NCBI GenBank assembly: GCA_009760855.2
Contig: WPIO01000012.1
Coordinates: 1,735,001-1,799,000 of the forward strand
DNA length: 64,000 bases
Direction of reading: 5' to 3'
From: Cristatella mucedo
Taxonomy: Eukaryota; Bryozoa; Phylactolaemata; Cristatellidae
Shown: one piece after another, positions 12,429 through 23,230 of the stretch
Layout of the letters: each line of letters opens with the position of its first letter
How positions within the stretch are numbered: the first letter of the stretch is position 1
Notes under the pieces: generated by a model
Told to the model about the DNA's origin: nothing
The model's input: the letters and a program-made list of their open reading frames with translations, nothing else
Database searches by the model: none
Program-made: the position numbers and the translations under genes

Positions 12429-13860
12429 ATGTAACTTACCCCCGTCTGTAACTCGACAAAGCCACAAGAAATGTGTAGGAGGTCACGCTGAAGAGTTTTT
12501 TAAAGCGTCAAAGCCTAATCGGCTTCCGGTAAGCATCCGGTAGCCAACAGATTTTACCCCACGAAACAAAGTGAAATTCAAAAGCATAGCTGGTCTGGAG
12601 AGCAGTTGGGATGGTGAGTAGCATGAAAGTAGCAGCTCTGGCAGGCTGGGAAAGCATGTACCATAGTCGATGGCAGAGTAGTAGACGTCGTTGAGCAGAA
12701 GCGGTAGAAGTGAGTTTCGCAGTCTTTGACAAGTAGAAAAAACTTCTGTCGCCTACAGTCTTCAAGCGTAGGAATGGAATGGCTAATTTATTATATATAT
12801 AGATTGAGGACCTGAGGGCACGAGGAAGCTGAAACTGGTGCAGCAATTCAGCTAGGTAGGAATGAGCCAAGCCGCAGTGGGCCTTGTGGGTCAGTGTAAG
12901 AACTTTAATCTGTATCCGTTGATCAACTGGAAGCAGCCGCAAAAGCTCCGCAAGCACAAGAGACACGGTGAACCCAAAGGATTTTTTTAATAGCCTTGCA
13001 GTCATATTCATTACGAGCTGCAGAGTCTTAATGGCTGCTTCGGTAGCCCAGCCAAAAGGGAGTTAGAGTAATTTAGCCTAGACAGATGCAGGGAGCTAGT
13101 TAGGATTTTTAGCAAATCACTGCAGTAGACGGTGTTTGATAGGGATCGAACGTGATGGCTAGCTGTGGAAGCAGTCTTCCTAATGATGTTTTCCATTTTT
13201 CTTTAAGTTTATTCAAAAGAGGACAACTCAATTCTATACACACGCTGACGGCTTTATTAGAGCATCACCAATAAAGGAGCTAAGTTTCTTGATCCAGCCG
13301 CAAGTTGGGAGTGTCCTATGACCAGGAGTTTGGTTTTATCATTTATCATTTGGTTTTATCCTCATTTTATCACCGTTTAAGGAAATTTGAGTACATTAAG
13401 GATCGAATGTATGTAAGGCAGATTCAGGTTATAAGTCGCTGCGGTGGATTCTGACGGTTTAAATGGAAAATACAGCTGCATATCGTCAGCAGAGAAGTGA
13501 TAAGTGATCCCATGTGCACGAAGTTCGCTTTCCCAAGAGGCTTTGTATGAATGAATAATACAAAAGGACAGAGAACGGACCCTCGTGGTTCCCGAACACT
13601 ACAGATGACAGGTCTTTCGCATGAGACGCCGCCACCGGATGAAACGTATTGGACATGATCGGATGGATGGTACAATTTGAACCGCGCCAGTACTCTGCCA
13701 GACCGATCGTTGTTCTCACGCGTACGCAAAGGATATCCTGCTTAATAGTGGATAGATCGAGCAGGGGCAGGCCAGTAAAACTACCATCATCTTTGGTGCT
13801 TAAAATGTCACTGGTCACACGAAGAAGAGCAGTTTCAGCGAATTGGTCTTGCTTGAATCC
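12429..13860 (-). mobile_element. LINE-D, second partial copy
   Basis: Minus-strand LINE-D with its 3' end at 12,429. The C-terminal ORF segment (12,508-13,011; ALRSSIYIYNKLAIPFLRLK) is fairly open. Upstream are the HHVRSLSNTVYCSDLLKIL-like block, the catalytic motif C as FSADDMQLYF (near 13,475) and a degraded motif A region (near 13,740). Frames shift several times, so it is dead. Confidence 0.85.
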
Positions 13861-13861
13861 C

Positions 13862-15205
13862 GACTTAATAATAATAGTAATAAACTTGTATAGCACCCCC
13901 AGAGAATTCCTATCGGTCTAGGTAGTTTAAAAATGCTACACAGAAAGCATGATCAGATTCGTGATAGCATGCACACTATCAACAAGCATAACATGGTTAG
14001 ACGTGACATGCAAAATGTCAATATGTAAAATATGGTTAGTGGTAACATGCAGTCAGCGTGCATAAGCACACAAAAGACGGATTACAAGGACCCACTAAGG
14101 GCTGTAATACGAAAGTGAATTTTAAGTCTTCTTTAGATGTCATCAAGTGAGGGGATGTCAGGATGTCAGTCGGGAGTGAGTCAAAGATTTTTGTGAGCGA
14201 ACCAAAGGCATGGTCTCCAACAGAAATGAGGTTCTTATGAGGTATAGCTAAATGACTTTAGTGCGAAAAGCGGGTCATACGATGCCTAGCCTGGTGGGAG
14301 ACTAGTTTTGATAGGTAGGCTAAAACCAGAGAATGAAGGAACCTAAAAGTAAGTGACCTAGCTTTGAAGTCGATACGATGCTTGATTGGAAGGCAGTGAC
14401 GGTCACTTAGAAGTGTTGTGATGTAGCAACTGCAACACTCACAACAGACAAGCCAAACTGCAGACTTTTGCACCAACTGTAAGCGCCTAATTGCACAGGC
14501 CGGTAGATCTGCAAGCACTGAATTACAGAGGTTGAGACGGGATGTCACAAATTCATGGACTTGTTTTGATTTAGTATCCCTGCCTAAGAAATCCCAAATT
14601 TTAGCAGTGTTATGTGGCTGAAATTAGTTGCTGTCGTCATGTAGTGAAAGGCCACTTTGGGGGCACGTGGATTTCGTGCAGATGCAACAGGAAATACGCT
14701 GGCAGAGCCAATTTTGAACGTTAAGCTTTACAATTTCAGAGTCACACTTTGTTTTACCATGGCCATTAAGTTGGTTTTACCGTCATTCAATTTAGGAAAG
14801 TTTGCTGCCACCCATGTGCGGATGTCACCAATACATGCCGCAAGGGAGTTTAGAGAATTCGACGTGCAGGAGGGCTGGGAGGGATCAAAGCAAATGTACA
14901 ACCGAGTATCGTCTGCAAAGAAATGAAAGCCAAGATTGCGCTTGGCGATCAAATCGGCAACACGGATAGTATAAACCGTGAAAAGAACCAAACCCCAAGC
15001 ATAGAGCCCCGAGTCTGCGTTCCTGAGAAGGTCGTTCGTGCTATAACCGAACCAACGCTGACACCATGGAGTGATTAGCTCTAAAACCAGACTGGAACTT
15101 ACGTGCTACATCTGAAGTTTCAAAATAAGAGTGCAGCTGGTCTACCACAACTCGCTCCAGTGTCATTGATAGGAACTATAAAAGGAAAATTGGGCGGAAG
15201 CTGCT
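13862..15205 (-). mobile_element. LINE-C with RT catalytic motif
   Basis: Runs from the 3' untranslated block (13,862-14,230) through the C-terminal ORF (14,258-14,548, TSRLNLCNSVLADLPACAIR) to the ORF piece at 14,728-14,991. That piece holds motif C as HFFADDTRLYICFD followed by FPKLNDGKTNLMAM. The catalytic FADD is intact but the frames are broken. The next upstream RT piece is separated from it by SINE-A sequence. Confidence 0.85.
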
Positions 15206-15443
15206 AAAGTTGAGCTGGTTTAGTCCATTGGTTAAGGTGCTCGCCCCGACCAAGGTTTGACTGAGGTCGTGGGCTCGAGCCCCGAAGCATATGTGAAGCG
15301 CCTGAATAGAGATTAAGTTCTCTTGGTGACCTCCGCACATGAATGGCAGTAAACTTTCCTAAATTGAATGAGGGTAAAACCAACTTAATAGCCATGGTAA
15401 AACTAAGTGTGACTCTGGGGCGCTGTATAAATGAATTATATAT
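15206..15443 (+). mobile_element. SINE-A interrupted by a LINE-C fragment
   Basis: The head (GGTTTAGTCCATTGGTTAAG), GGGCTCGAGCCCC and AGCGCCTGAATAGAGATTAAG run to about 15,331. The final GGCGCTGTATAAATGAATTA of the tail is at 15,418-15,443. Between them lie about 85 bases of plus-strand LINE-C ORF (FPKLNEGKTNLIAMVKLSV in translation). Confidence 0.75.
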
Positions 15444-15690
15444 CTATTTTTAAAGTTCTGTTTATCTAGTGCTACCTTCTTAATTAGTAGCCGAACAACA
15501 GCCATTTTAAACCGTGCACGTACATGACCTGAGACTAAGGACGTATTAATTACGTTAGTTAAACATGGTTGCAGCAGATCTATGCGTCGTGGAAGTAGGG
15601 CAGTTGGAATAGGGTCTAGAGGACTATTAGTCTTCTTTGACTGGGAGATGAATTTCAGGATGAGATCACTCGTGGGTTTCTTGAATCTAG
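15444..15690 (-). mobile_element. LINE-C, N-terminal RT segment
   Basis: The minus-strand reading frame gives NSPLDPIPTALLPRRIDLLQ and VINTSLVSGHVRARFKMAVV, which is the entry segment of L2/CR1-like reverse transcriptases. It is probably the upstream part of the copy at 13,862-15,205. Confidence 0.75.
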
Positions 15691-15821
15691 ACATTGAGGT
15701 GCTGCCCGGAACTGAGGGTGAGGAGTTCTTGTTTCTTTGATAGGACAGGTAGCTGGGAGACTGGGCGAAAGTTTCTTAAGTTCTCTCGGTCTATTGTTGG
15801 TTTGTGTAGTAGTGGCTTGAC

Positions 15822-15912
15822 TAATAATAATAATAATAATAATAATAATGCCCTTGATAAAGCGTCCTCAGAGAACTTAATCTCTTTCTAGGCGCTTTAC
15901 ATTTGCTGGCAC
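15822..15912 (-). mobile_element. LINE-C 3' tail with (AAT)n
   Basis: Short (AAT)n at 15,822-15,848, then the AGAGAACTTAATCTCTTTCT hairpin block and 'ggcgctttacatttgctgg'. Confidence 0.8.
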
Positions 15913-16159
15913 ATGTAACCATTCGTTGCTGTCAAAGAGACTTCTCTAAGCTATGGATGCAGACTTAGCGCTCTCCGTCGCTGCCGTGTTCTGCTACTGT
16001 CAGCATTCGTGCGTGCACCAGTCCGTGCATCTGGGGATCGCTATCCGGAAAGCAGGGCCCAGGCGTCGTCAACATTCGTAGTGAGTCAGCTGAGACTGGC
16101 GCCATTACGAGCGCTGCGTTTGCTGCCTAGTTCTGTCCGGACGTGGAAAGCGCTAGACC

Positions 16160-16203
16160 GCGTCTGCTGCTGCACTCACGTCTGCTGCTGCACTCACGTC
16201 TGC
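16160..16203 (+). repeat. 18-bp tandem duplication
   Basis: Two full copies and a partial third of GTCTGCTGCTGCACTCAC. Confidence 0.9.
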
Positions 16204-16601
16204 CTTCTCTGCCACCACCGATGCCTCAAGAATTAAAAGTTTAGACGCACCAGCTGATTGAGACATTTAAGTGACAAGCTTCAGCAGCCGGGCCGAAACT
16301 TTGCGTGCGTCGGAAAGCAAAAAAGCAAATCCTCGGCGCACTGCGATCTGAGCAAATCGCAACCTGGCCGATTTGAGCCAGTAGCCCCCTGGCGCCAAAA
16401 AACCAACATCAGTTTGCTCCACTCTCTAGCTGCCCAAATGCGGCGGCCCAGCGATCTCGCCGCGCCGCAGCGCCGTCAGTGGCGGCGCTGCGGCGGTCCG
16501 CAGTGGCGGCGCCACCCTGCGGCCGCAGCGCCGCGAGGAGCGTGCTCTCTCGAGCACGAAGTATTTCGCTGCGAAATCGAACGTCGTGGCCGCGTGGCGG
16601 T

Positions 16602-16650
16602 GACGATCGGCGGCGGCGGTGGCGGCGGTCCGACGCCGCCGCCGATCGTC
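16602..16650. repeat. perfect 17-bp GC inverted repeat
   Basis: GACGATCGGCGGCGGCG at 16,602-16,618 is exactly complementary to 16,634-16,650, with a 15-base loop. Confidence 0.9.
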
Positions 16651-16941
16651 CGCGGATGGACGGACAATCGCCGCCACCGCCACCGCCGCGGGACGCCGTC
16701 GAGTGTCGTGCGTGCGCTTTCTGCCAATCGCGTGGCCCGACGCGCGTTCGCGACGACCCTTGAAGGAGGGGGACGCGCGTTCGCGACGACCGTTCAAAGA
16801 GTTCGCTGCGGCTCAAACGCGTTCGGGCTCGTCTTTCGCGAGTGCGCGCGCTCCGCAGGGCGCGACTGGGTCGCGCGCGGTCGCTGTCGCGTGCAAGCGT
16901 GCCGTCGCGACTTGACGAGATGGGACGCGATATCTGCTTCT

Positions 16942-16978
16942 AACCGGGGCGGCGCTAGAATTGATCGCCGCCCCGGTT
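16942..16978. repeat. perfect 13-bp GC inverted repeat
   Basis: AACCGGGGCGGCG pairs exactly with 16,966-16,978 around an 11-base AT-rich loop (ctagaattgat). Confidence 0.92.
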
Positions 16979-16982
16979 TCGC

Positions 16983-17108
16983 CCGAGGGGTTAAGATGCT
17001 CCTTCGCCTATATGCGACCAAAATCGTGGGCTTGAGCTGTGCGGCAAATGGAAAGTGCCTGGATAGAGATGAAGTTCTCTTGAGAAGCTGTACGCATGAT
17101 CTTTTTAA
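16983..17108 (+). mobile_element. SINE-A, diverged
   Basis: 'ggggttaagatgctccttcgcc', 'gtgggcttgagctgtg' and 'agatgaagttctcttgaga' follow the SINE-A order of head, B-box region and tail. Confidence 0.6.
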
Positions 17109-17264
17109 GAATCGGTTGCGCCCTCAAAAAAACCAAACGGGAAGCAGTCGTAATTTGTGCGCAATTCGCGGTACGCGCGCCGTCCGCCGAGCGACCGCCC
17201 GATCTTGTACTCAGGAGATGCTTTTACTCAGAGATGCTGCGCCGAGCACCGAGAGGTTGGCCGG

Positions 17265-17430
17265 GATGGCACACTAGGTAAGACGGCTGCTTTCGCGACC
17301 TTCCTCCGGAGGTTGTGGGTTCGAATCCTGCGGTGAGTGATTCTTTATCGCCGCTGCAAGCGGTGGTGATAGCCCTCAGGCTCTTCTGTCGCTATACAAT
17401 TGAGGTGGTTAAATCAGCTAGTATTTTTTC
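17265..17430 (+). mobile_element. SINE-B
   Basis: tRNA-like A-box region (TGGCACACTAGGTAAGACGG), perfect B box (GGTTCGAATCC), then the family body with the TTTATCGCCGCTGCAAGCGG stem and the end 'aaatcagctagtatttt'. It lies upstream of the aquaporin start. Confidence 0.9.
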
Positions 17431-18338
17431 TTAGCACCTTATGTGCAGTGGTCGGCCAGTAAAGACCACCCGGCGGCGTAGCCCCGCCTCGCCCCCGCGG
17501 GGAATCCCGCCTATCGATACGCCTGGCGATACCCTCGTGCAGCTGCCGCTAGTCGATCGAACAGTCGAATCGCCGCCAGTCGAATCTTGCCTAGTGTGGC
17601 CGGAAGCATTCCCGAGGGGGGCGGTCGGAGCGGCGGCGCCGAATTTCCTCGTAGCGGCTCGCCGCTCCGTTGAGCTATACGCGCGCGCGGCTCGCGTACG
17701 GTTTAGCTTCGCTGCGACTGTCCGCGGCTTAGCGGCGCTGCGTCAGTCCGCGACAGTCGGCGACCGGCGATTCCGCTGCCTTCTTTCGAGCGCCTCGAAT
17801 GCCCTGGAGGGTCGCGCGGCCGAGCGCTTCCCTGAAGATTGGCCTGCGTCCAACGGGCGGGCTCTCGCACGCACGACCGCGGATTCCCGAACCGGGAAAG
17901 CAGGCCGCGCGCGTTCTCTATACGGCGCTCTCACGCGCGCGCGCGAGCCAGGGGACGCCGCCGACCGGACGGGCGCCCAGTCACGTACGCCAATTCCTCC
18001 TCGGCAAGCTGCCGCCAACCGAGCGACAGCGGTTCCGCTCCGGCGGCCGCCGCGGCCGCCGCACCCAGCGCCCTCCCTCCGCCGGCCTTACGGGCCTACT
18101 GACTGGCCAGCTGGCCTATGATGATATCACCTGTTGCTTGGCGCCAAGCGACAGAGAACCGGCCGGATCCGGTCGCGATCTATTCAACGCCGCCGGGAGG
18201 CCGTGCCTTGTACCTCGGGCAAGTACAAAAGAGGCGATCGCAGCTTTGTCAAACCGATACGGGGGAAGTGAGTCTCGGAGCCGAGCTGCTGCTGGCGGCG
18301 TTCGCGCCCGCGCTTAGACGACCCGCTCTACGCGAGCC

Positions 18339-18980
18339 ATGCCTCAGGACCGCCTGCTGCTCAGGAAGAGCGTGTCGGACGCGGGCGACGCGGCGGTGGG
18401 CTACTGCTTCGAGCGCCTCTTTCGCTCGAGCGCCGACGACCTGCGCGACCCGAAGCTCTACCGGGCGCTCATCGGCGAAGCGCTCGGCACTGCCGTCCTC
18501 GTGCTGCTCGGCTGCGCGTCGGTGACGTCGACCGGCGGCGACTTCGTCGGCATATCGCTGTGCTTCGGCCTGGCCGTGGCCAGCATGGCGTGGTCGCTCG
18601 CCGCCGTCAGCGGCGGCCACATCAACCCGGCGGTCAGCGTCGCCATGCTGGCCGCGCGCAAGTGCTCGCTGGCTCGCGGCCTGCTCTACGTCGTGGCGCA
18701 GTGCTGCGGCGCCTACGTCGGCGCCCTGCTCACGCTGACGCTCAGCTGCCCGTGGCAGCTGGCGTCGACGACGACGGCCGAAGGCGGCAAGTGCGAGCTG
18801 GGCGTCACGCGTCAGGGCGTCGGCGTGTCGGCCGAGCAGGCGTGCGCCGTCGAGCTGCTCATCACGTTCGTGCTCGTCTTCGTCGTGTTCGCCGCCTGCG
18901 ACGGCGCGCGCGCCGACCTCGGCTCCGGCTCGGCGCCGCTCGCCATCGGTCTGTCCGTCACGCTCTGTCATCTGGCGGCA
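18339..18980 (+). CDS. AQP: aquaporin (water channel), exon 1
   Basis: Encodes the first 214 residues of a MIP-family channel that lets water cross the plasma membrane. After a polar N-terminus of about 40 residues come helix 1 (ALIGEALGTAVLVLLG), helix 2 with LCFGLAVASMAWS, the first half-helix pore motif GGHINPAVSV, helix 3, helix 4 (VELLITFVLVFVVFAACD) and helix 5 (APLAIGLSVTLCHLAA). The F in LCFG and the H in LCHL fall at two positions of the aromatic/arginine selectivity filter, matching the orthodox water-only type. The ATG is the first in frame after a stretch without good coding character. The exon ends in phase 0 at a GTAAGT donor. In vertebrate AQP1/AQP4 genes this region is two exons, so an intron is absent here. 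The paralogue (AQP1 or AQP4 type) is not resolved. Confidence 0.95.
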
Positions 18981-18987
18981 GTAAGTC

Positions 18988-19021
18988 GAGCGGCTGCGCC
19001 GCAGCCGCGCCGCAGCCGCTC
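18988..19021. repeat. GC-rich inverted repeat at the start of aquaporin intron 1
   Basis: GAGCGGCTGCG and CGCAGCCGCTC pair perfectly, seven bases after the exon 1 end. Confidence 0.85.
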
Positions 19022-19232
19022 CGAGGCGTCGGTGGCGGCGTCGGCGCGGCTTTTTGCTTGCTTGCTAGCGAGCGGCGAGCGAGCCAGCGCGACGCTGCTG
19101 TCGGCGACCCCGCTGTCGCTCTCCTCCCCGGCAGGCGACCGTTCTCCTCCCGCGGCGGAGCGGCGGTGGCTGCGCCCCGCCCCTCGCAACCCGCTCGGGC
19201 GAGCTGTTTTTCGCGCCGTTTTCCCTTTGCAG

Positions 19233-19313
19233 ATACCGCTCACGGGATCGAGTATGAACCCGGCAAGAAGCTTCGGTCCGGCGCTGCTAGCCGGACACTG
19301 GGAAGGTCATTGG
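19233..19313 (+). CDS. AQP: aquaporin, exon 2 (second NPA motif)
   Basis: An 81-base exon in phase 0 at both ends, between a pyrimidine-rich CCCTTTGCAG acceptor and a GTGAGC donor. It encodes 27 residues with the second pore motif, LTGSSMNPARSFGPAL. The arginine after NPA is the fixed selectivity-filter residue. The small residue two before the methionine (S) leaves a water-type pore rather than a glycerol pore. Vertebrate AQP0/1/2/4/5 genes also have an 81-base exon at exactly this place, so the intron positions are ancient. Confidence 0.96.
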
Positions 19314-19911
19314 GTGAGCAGTGAGCCGAGCGCCCAACGGTCGAGAGCCGGCGGCGCGCGCATGCGCGCCTCCGCTCCGCATGCCAGCGTCCGGTCGGTC
19401 GATCGCTGTTCAATCGCAGTGCGCCAGTGTGCTGCGATCGAGCCAGTCTCGGGTCTCTAGCCGCGGAGCGACGCGTCTGCGCCAGCAGCCGCCGCGCGAA
19501 ATCCAATCGCGAGCGCTCGAGCGACGTCGCGCTTGGTCGTCGTCGTCGTCGTCTCGTTTGCCCCTCGTCCCGAGAGCCGACGTTCCGAGCTGGACGCGGT
19601 TCCAAGCTACGCGCCGACTGGCCAGGCGCAGCCCGATGCCCCGATGGCTCTGTCGCGTGCCGGCTGCTCGGTGTCCGCCTGCGGGCAGAGGAAGGAGCAG
19701 AGGAGGGAGGCCGCGGAGGGGAGGGGCAGAAAAGCAAGGAGAGGGGGCCAAGTGTGAGCGCTGCCCAGGCGACTGGAGAGAAGTCGTCTTATCATTCTCG
19801 TCTTTTTTCGGCCAGACGAAATAAAGCCAGTGTACACACGGGCAGGCGTCTGGGCTGAGCGTCGGCTGTGCAGCTGGCGGCGCTCGGCGATTGAACTTCA
19901 GGTAATAGTAG

Positions 19912-20000
19912 TACTTAAAGGCCTTTATATAAAAATAGCACACTAACAGTACTAAATCTCTTGCTAGGCACTTTACATATTCTGTAAGGAAGCATGCTAG
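19912..20000 (-). mobile_element. LINE-C 3' tail, short
   Basis: 'actaaatctcttgctaggca', 'ctttacatattctgtaagga' and 'agcatgc' follow the LINE-C 3' end. It has no AAT run left. Confidence 0.6.
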
Positions 20001-20607
20001 CAGTGCGTGCCTCTCGTGCAGGCAGGTTTGTTCCATCGATGTTGATTGTTGTATCAATGTGTGCAGCATCTAGGATGCCGGAGAAAGGGGCCGTCACACA
20101 CCCCCTGGCCTAAAAGGCCGCCGAATTGTGTTAAAATAATAGTCATGTATGTGTACTGCCATAAAATGTGCAACATCTAGAATGCAAAACTTGAATGCAT
20201 TTGTCAGTGGCAGCATCCGACGGCTGTAGGACGATACTATTAGCTTTTTATGGTAGTGCAAGTGGGATGGCGAGTACTATGACTCCATGGTATCTTTGAA
20301 TAGGCTGAATACGGTCGATTCTATAACAGATCACTAGATACTGACAGCATGAGGATTGCCGAATGGCAGCAGCTTCGTGTTGTGCGCCTCAGATAATTAG
20401 AAATACAAACAAGGGACCACTGCGGCCACATCCTCAATTGGCTGCTGGCTTGCTTTTAAATCCTCTGTACGGTGCAGAAATGCACTTGTGCAATGAGCTT
20501 ACGCATCTGGTTTTGAATGCATAGCCATCGGAATTGCAAAGGCATTCGGGAAATGAATCGGCAGACCATCTTAACGCATAGCAGGCTCTAAAAAAATAAT
20601 AAAATAC

Positions 20608-20775
20608 AAGCTGATTTAACAGTCTTTTTGTATAGCGACAGAAGAACCTTGACGGCTATCACCACCGCTTGCAGCGGCGATAAAGGATCGCCCACCACAG
20701 GATTCGAACCCATGACCTTGTGGCCGAGGTCGTGAAAAGCAACTGCCTTACCTAGTGAGCCATTACGGCTCACAT
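20608..20775 (-). mobile_element. SINE-B
   Basis: Reverse-orientation copy with the B box (as GGATTCGAACCCATG), the GCAGCGGCGATAAAGGATCG stem and the head near 20,760 (GTGAGCCATTACGGCTCAC). Confidence 0.92.
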
Positions 20776-21242
20776 CTGTTCTGTTCTGGGCTTGATTTCT
20801 GCTGGCTTACCGAATTGGCTTTCCGTATTTGTCTAGTGTGCGTGACAGCTCCACTGACCATCCCTGTAATTCAGTGGAATTCGTAGAAGCATCTGTCGGA
20901 AATCAAAAGATTGGGCTTTTACTTGTCATTAAATTTTGAGTGCTGCAGCCCGTGCAGACACTTTATTTGTTTCAGCTGGGACTACGGGTGGGCCGCTAGA
21001 CCTCAGGATGTTCGTGTCCTCAAGAGCACTTTCTGGCGACTTCGCCGCCGAGTTACGCAATCTTTGCAAACAAAGGGTGCGGGCAACCGGCTTTGACCGG
21101 TTGTACACCAGTACACATCACGTACTTGTCCCTGCTCATGCGCCAGGAACTTACGAGTGGCCTCTCAGGACGCCTCTAAGCACCTGCTGGTGTGGACGAC
21201 TGCTTGTCCAGACCTGGCTAGAAAGACATCACTAGTTACTGG

Positions 21243-21308
21243 GTGGGTGCGCATGCATGTGAGTGCGCATGCGTGTGAGTGCGCATGCGTGTGAGTGCGC
21301 ATGCGTGT
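21243..21308 (+). repeat. 16-bp tandem repeat, four copies
   Basis: Unit GAGTGCGCATGCGTGT. The alternating purine-pyrimidine GCGCATGCGTG core could adopt Z-form DNA, which is inference only. Confidence 0.92.
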
Positions 21309-21687
21309 CTGGGCTCTCTCTCTGGATCCAACTGGTCAATGTTTTTCCTTTTTGGGAGGAGAGAGGCGATGGCAGCCCGAACGGTTCCTGGGGCTTCGAC
21401 GACCCATTAGAAATGTACTGATTCGACACACAAAAAAGCGCTGCAGTCCAATTAACTTGTCTCTATTGTCATGACTGCGGGGGAATTCTGCCTGCTGCCG
21501 AGCCTCCTGTCGTAGTCAGCTGCTACTAGCGGCAGTGTAGAGGCACTCAGTGCTCGAGCGTCCGAGGCTGCCGGCCAGAGTTCTGAGCACAAGTTCTATG
21601 CAATAGCTTCAGGCTGCCATGACGTCGTGGGCGCCCTTTTATCGCTACGTCTTAGCCCAAGGATGAGGTGCTCGTTTTTCACACGTC

Positions 21688-21718
21688 ACACACACACGCA
21701 CGCACGCACACACACACA

Positions 21719-21758
<40 letters not shown>
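21688..21758 (+). repeat. (CA)n microsatellite
   Basis: Nearly pure CA run with a few GCA and TA interruptions. Confidence 0.95.
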
Positions 21759-21760
<2 letters not shown>

Positions 21761-21779
21761 CCTGTATCAGGCGAGCCTT

Positions 21780-22050
<271 letters not shown>

Positions 22051-22153
22051 TCCCCAGGGCTTTTGATAAATTGCCGGCTTCTCTAGATGAATTCGCTACC
22101 ACTCAGTGTACTTCTGCATCAGATTGAAAATTCGATCGCGTCTTACCTTTTAG

Positions 22154-22220
22154 ATTTACTGGGCTGGACCGATCACTGGCGGCGTACTGGCCGGACTTCT
22201 GTACGACCTCATTTTTGCAG
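22154..22220 (+). CDS. AQP: aquaporin, exon 3 (helix 6)
   Basis: 67 bases, entered in phase 0 after CTTACCTTTTAG and left in phase 1 at GTAAGC. It encodes IYWAGPITGGVLAGLLYDLI followed by FA, the sixth transmembrane helix. The Y-W-x-G-P start and glycine spacing are family-typical. In vertebrate genes this helix shares an exon with the C-terminal tail; here the tail is on a separate exon. Confidence 0.96.
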
Positions 22221-22773
22221 GTAAGCGACTCGAGTGCTTAGGCTGGCGCGAATTGCATTTGCTTTAGCTGCCGTGCAGCTGCCGACAGCTCGACCAGCCA
22301 TGACGCGCAGTGTAAATGTAGATGTGAAAGCAGCGGTGACTCATAACGTTGCAGCTGACGCGTCCATCAGCAAAATTGCCTCGTGGCTAAGGGACCCGGC
22401 GCAGCAGCGACCAGCGCCTAGCTTCGATGCCAGAAAGGAGGCGAGCTCGGCAGAAGACCAGCAGATGAACCTTCTCAGCTCTGTGTAATCTTCCTGATGA
22501 TGGATACCTCCCCTTGGTTGGCGTCCTCAGTCTGGATCTTCTCGTTGCATGCAAGAATCGCCAATGGCTGTTTTTGAATACCCTGGTTTAGTCATTTGTT
22601 AAGTGAAATATGTTGAACCTCTTTTTTGGAGCTCTTTTATTTGTTTTGGCGAGCCCTCGAGAAACTTCTACACTTGTTCGCAACGAGGTGACCCTGCCCG
22701 TTTGCCCAGCCGAATGTCTACTCTTATGATGGCGGTGCTCGCTCCCGCCATCTGCTCCACTCTGCAGCCGTAG

Positions 22774-22806
22774 CCTGGTGCGATGGCTGCAGTCCATCGC
22801 ACCAGG
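22774..22806. repeat. perfect 13-bp inverted repeat
   Basis: CCTGGTGCGATGG and CCATCGCACCAGG around the loop ctgcagt, in aquaporin intron 3. Confidence 0.93.
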
Positions 22807-23204
22807 CGATGACGTCAGCCTCGGTCCAGAGCTTAGGGACGTGTTTACCCACCGGCTTGTGTGCCGAGTACCATTCGCTCGGTCAATGGGGGAGTTCCGG
22901 AGCTGTGTACTCAAGAGCCGACTCGAGAGAGCGGGTCACGAGCCAGGCGCTGGAATGTTCGATCCTTGCCACTTCCTGGACATCGGCGTTGAGGGCGATG
23001 GCTGCATGACGAAGCTATTTGCAGCGGCCACCCATTAGACTCCTGAAATATTTATTAGTTGCTGCCGGTGCGCATTCGCACCCTATAAACTATGACGGAG
23101 GAGAATGGCAGCAATGAACTGAAATGTGGCTGCATGTTCTGCTGATAATTGTATTCGGGCAGCAGGTCTGCAGCAGACGTTCATTGATTTTGTTTTGTAT
23201 TTAT

Positions 23205-23230
23205 ATATGTATATATATATATATATATAA
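23205..23230 (+). repeat. short (TA)n run
   Basis: About 26 bases of TA/TG steps. Confidence 0.85.

Larger units (their letters stand above)
16400..19760. other. CpG-rich island over the aquaporin 5' region
   Basis: Base composition changes sharply to very GC- and CpG-rich sequence, which explains the long open frames in several phases, the largest at 16,258-17,277. Those frames have no recognisable domain and I do not call them genes. The island covers the likely promoter, exon 1 and exon 2 of the aquaporin. No TATA box was seen. Several perfect hairpins lie in it. Confidence 0.6.

Noticed and set aside
16258-17277. 339-codon ORF in the CpG island
   Set aside because: Very GC-rich sequence lacks stops in several frames at once; the peptide is Arg/Ala-rich without domains and crosses hairpins and a SINE-A.
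17441-18317. 226- and 172-codon ORFs just upstream of the aquaporin
   Set aside because: Overlapping open frames in GC-rich promoter-type DNA, no domain, no splice support.
18249-18971. 240-codon minus-strand ORF
   Set aside because: Antisense shadow of aquaporin exon 1 caused by GC-biased codons.
21240-21310. CRISPR-like regular repeats
   Set aside because: A 16-bp tandem repeat without spacers, in animal DNA.
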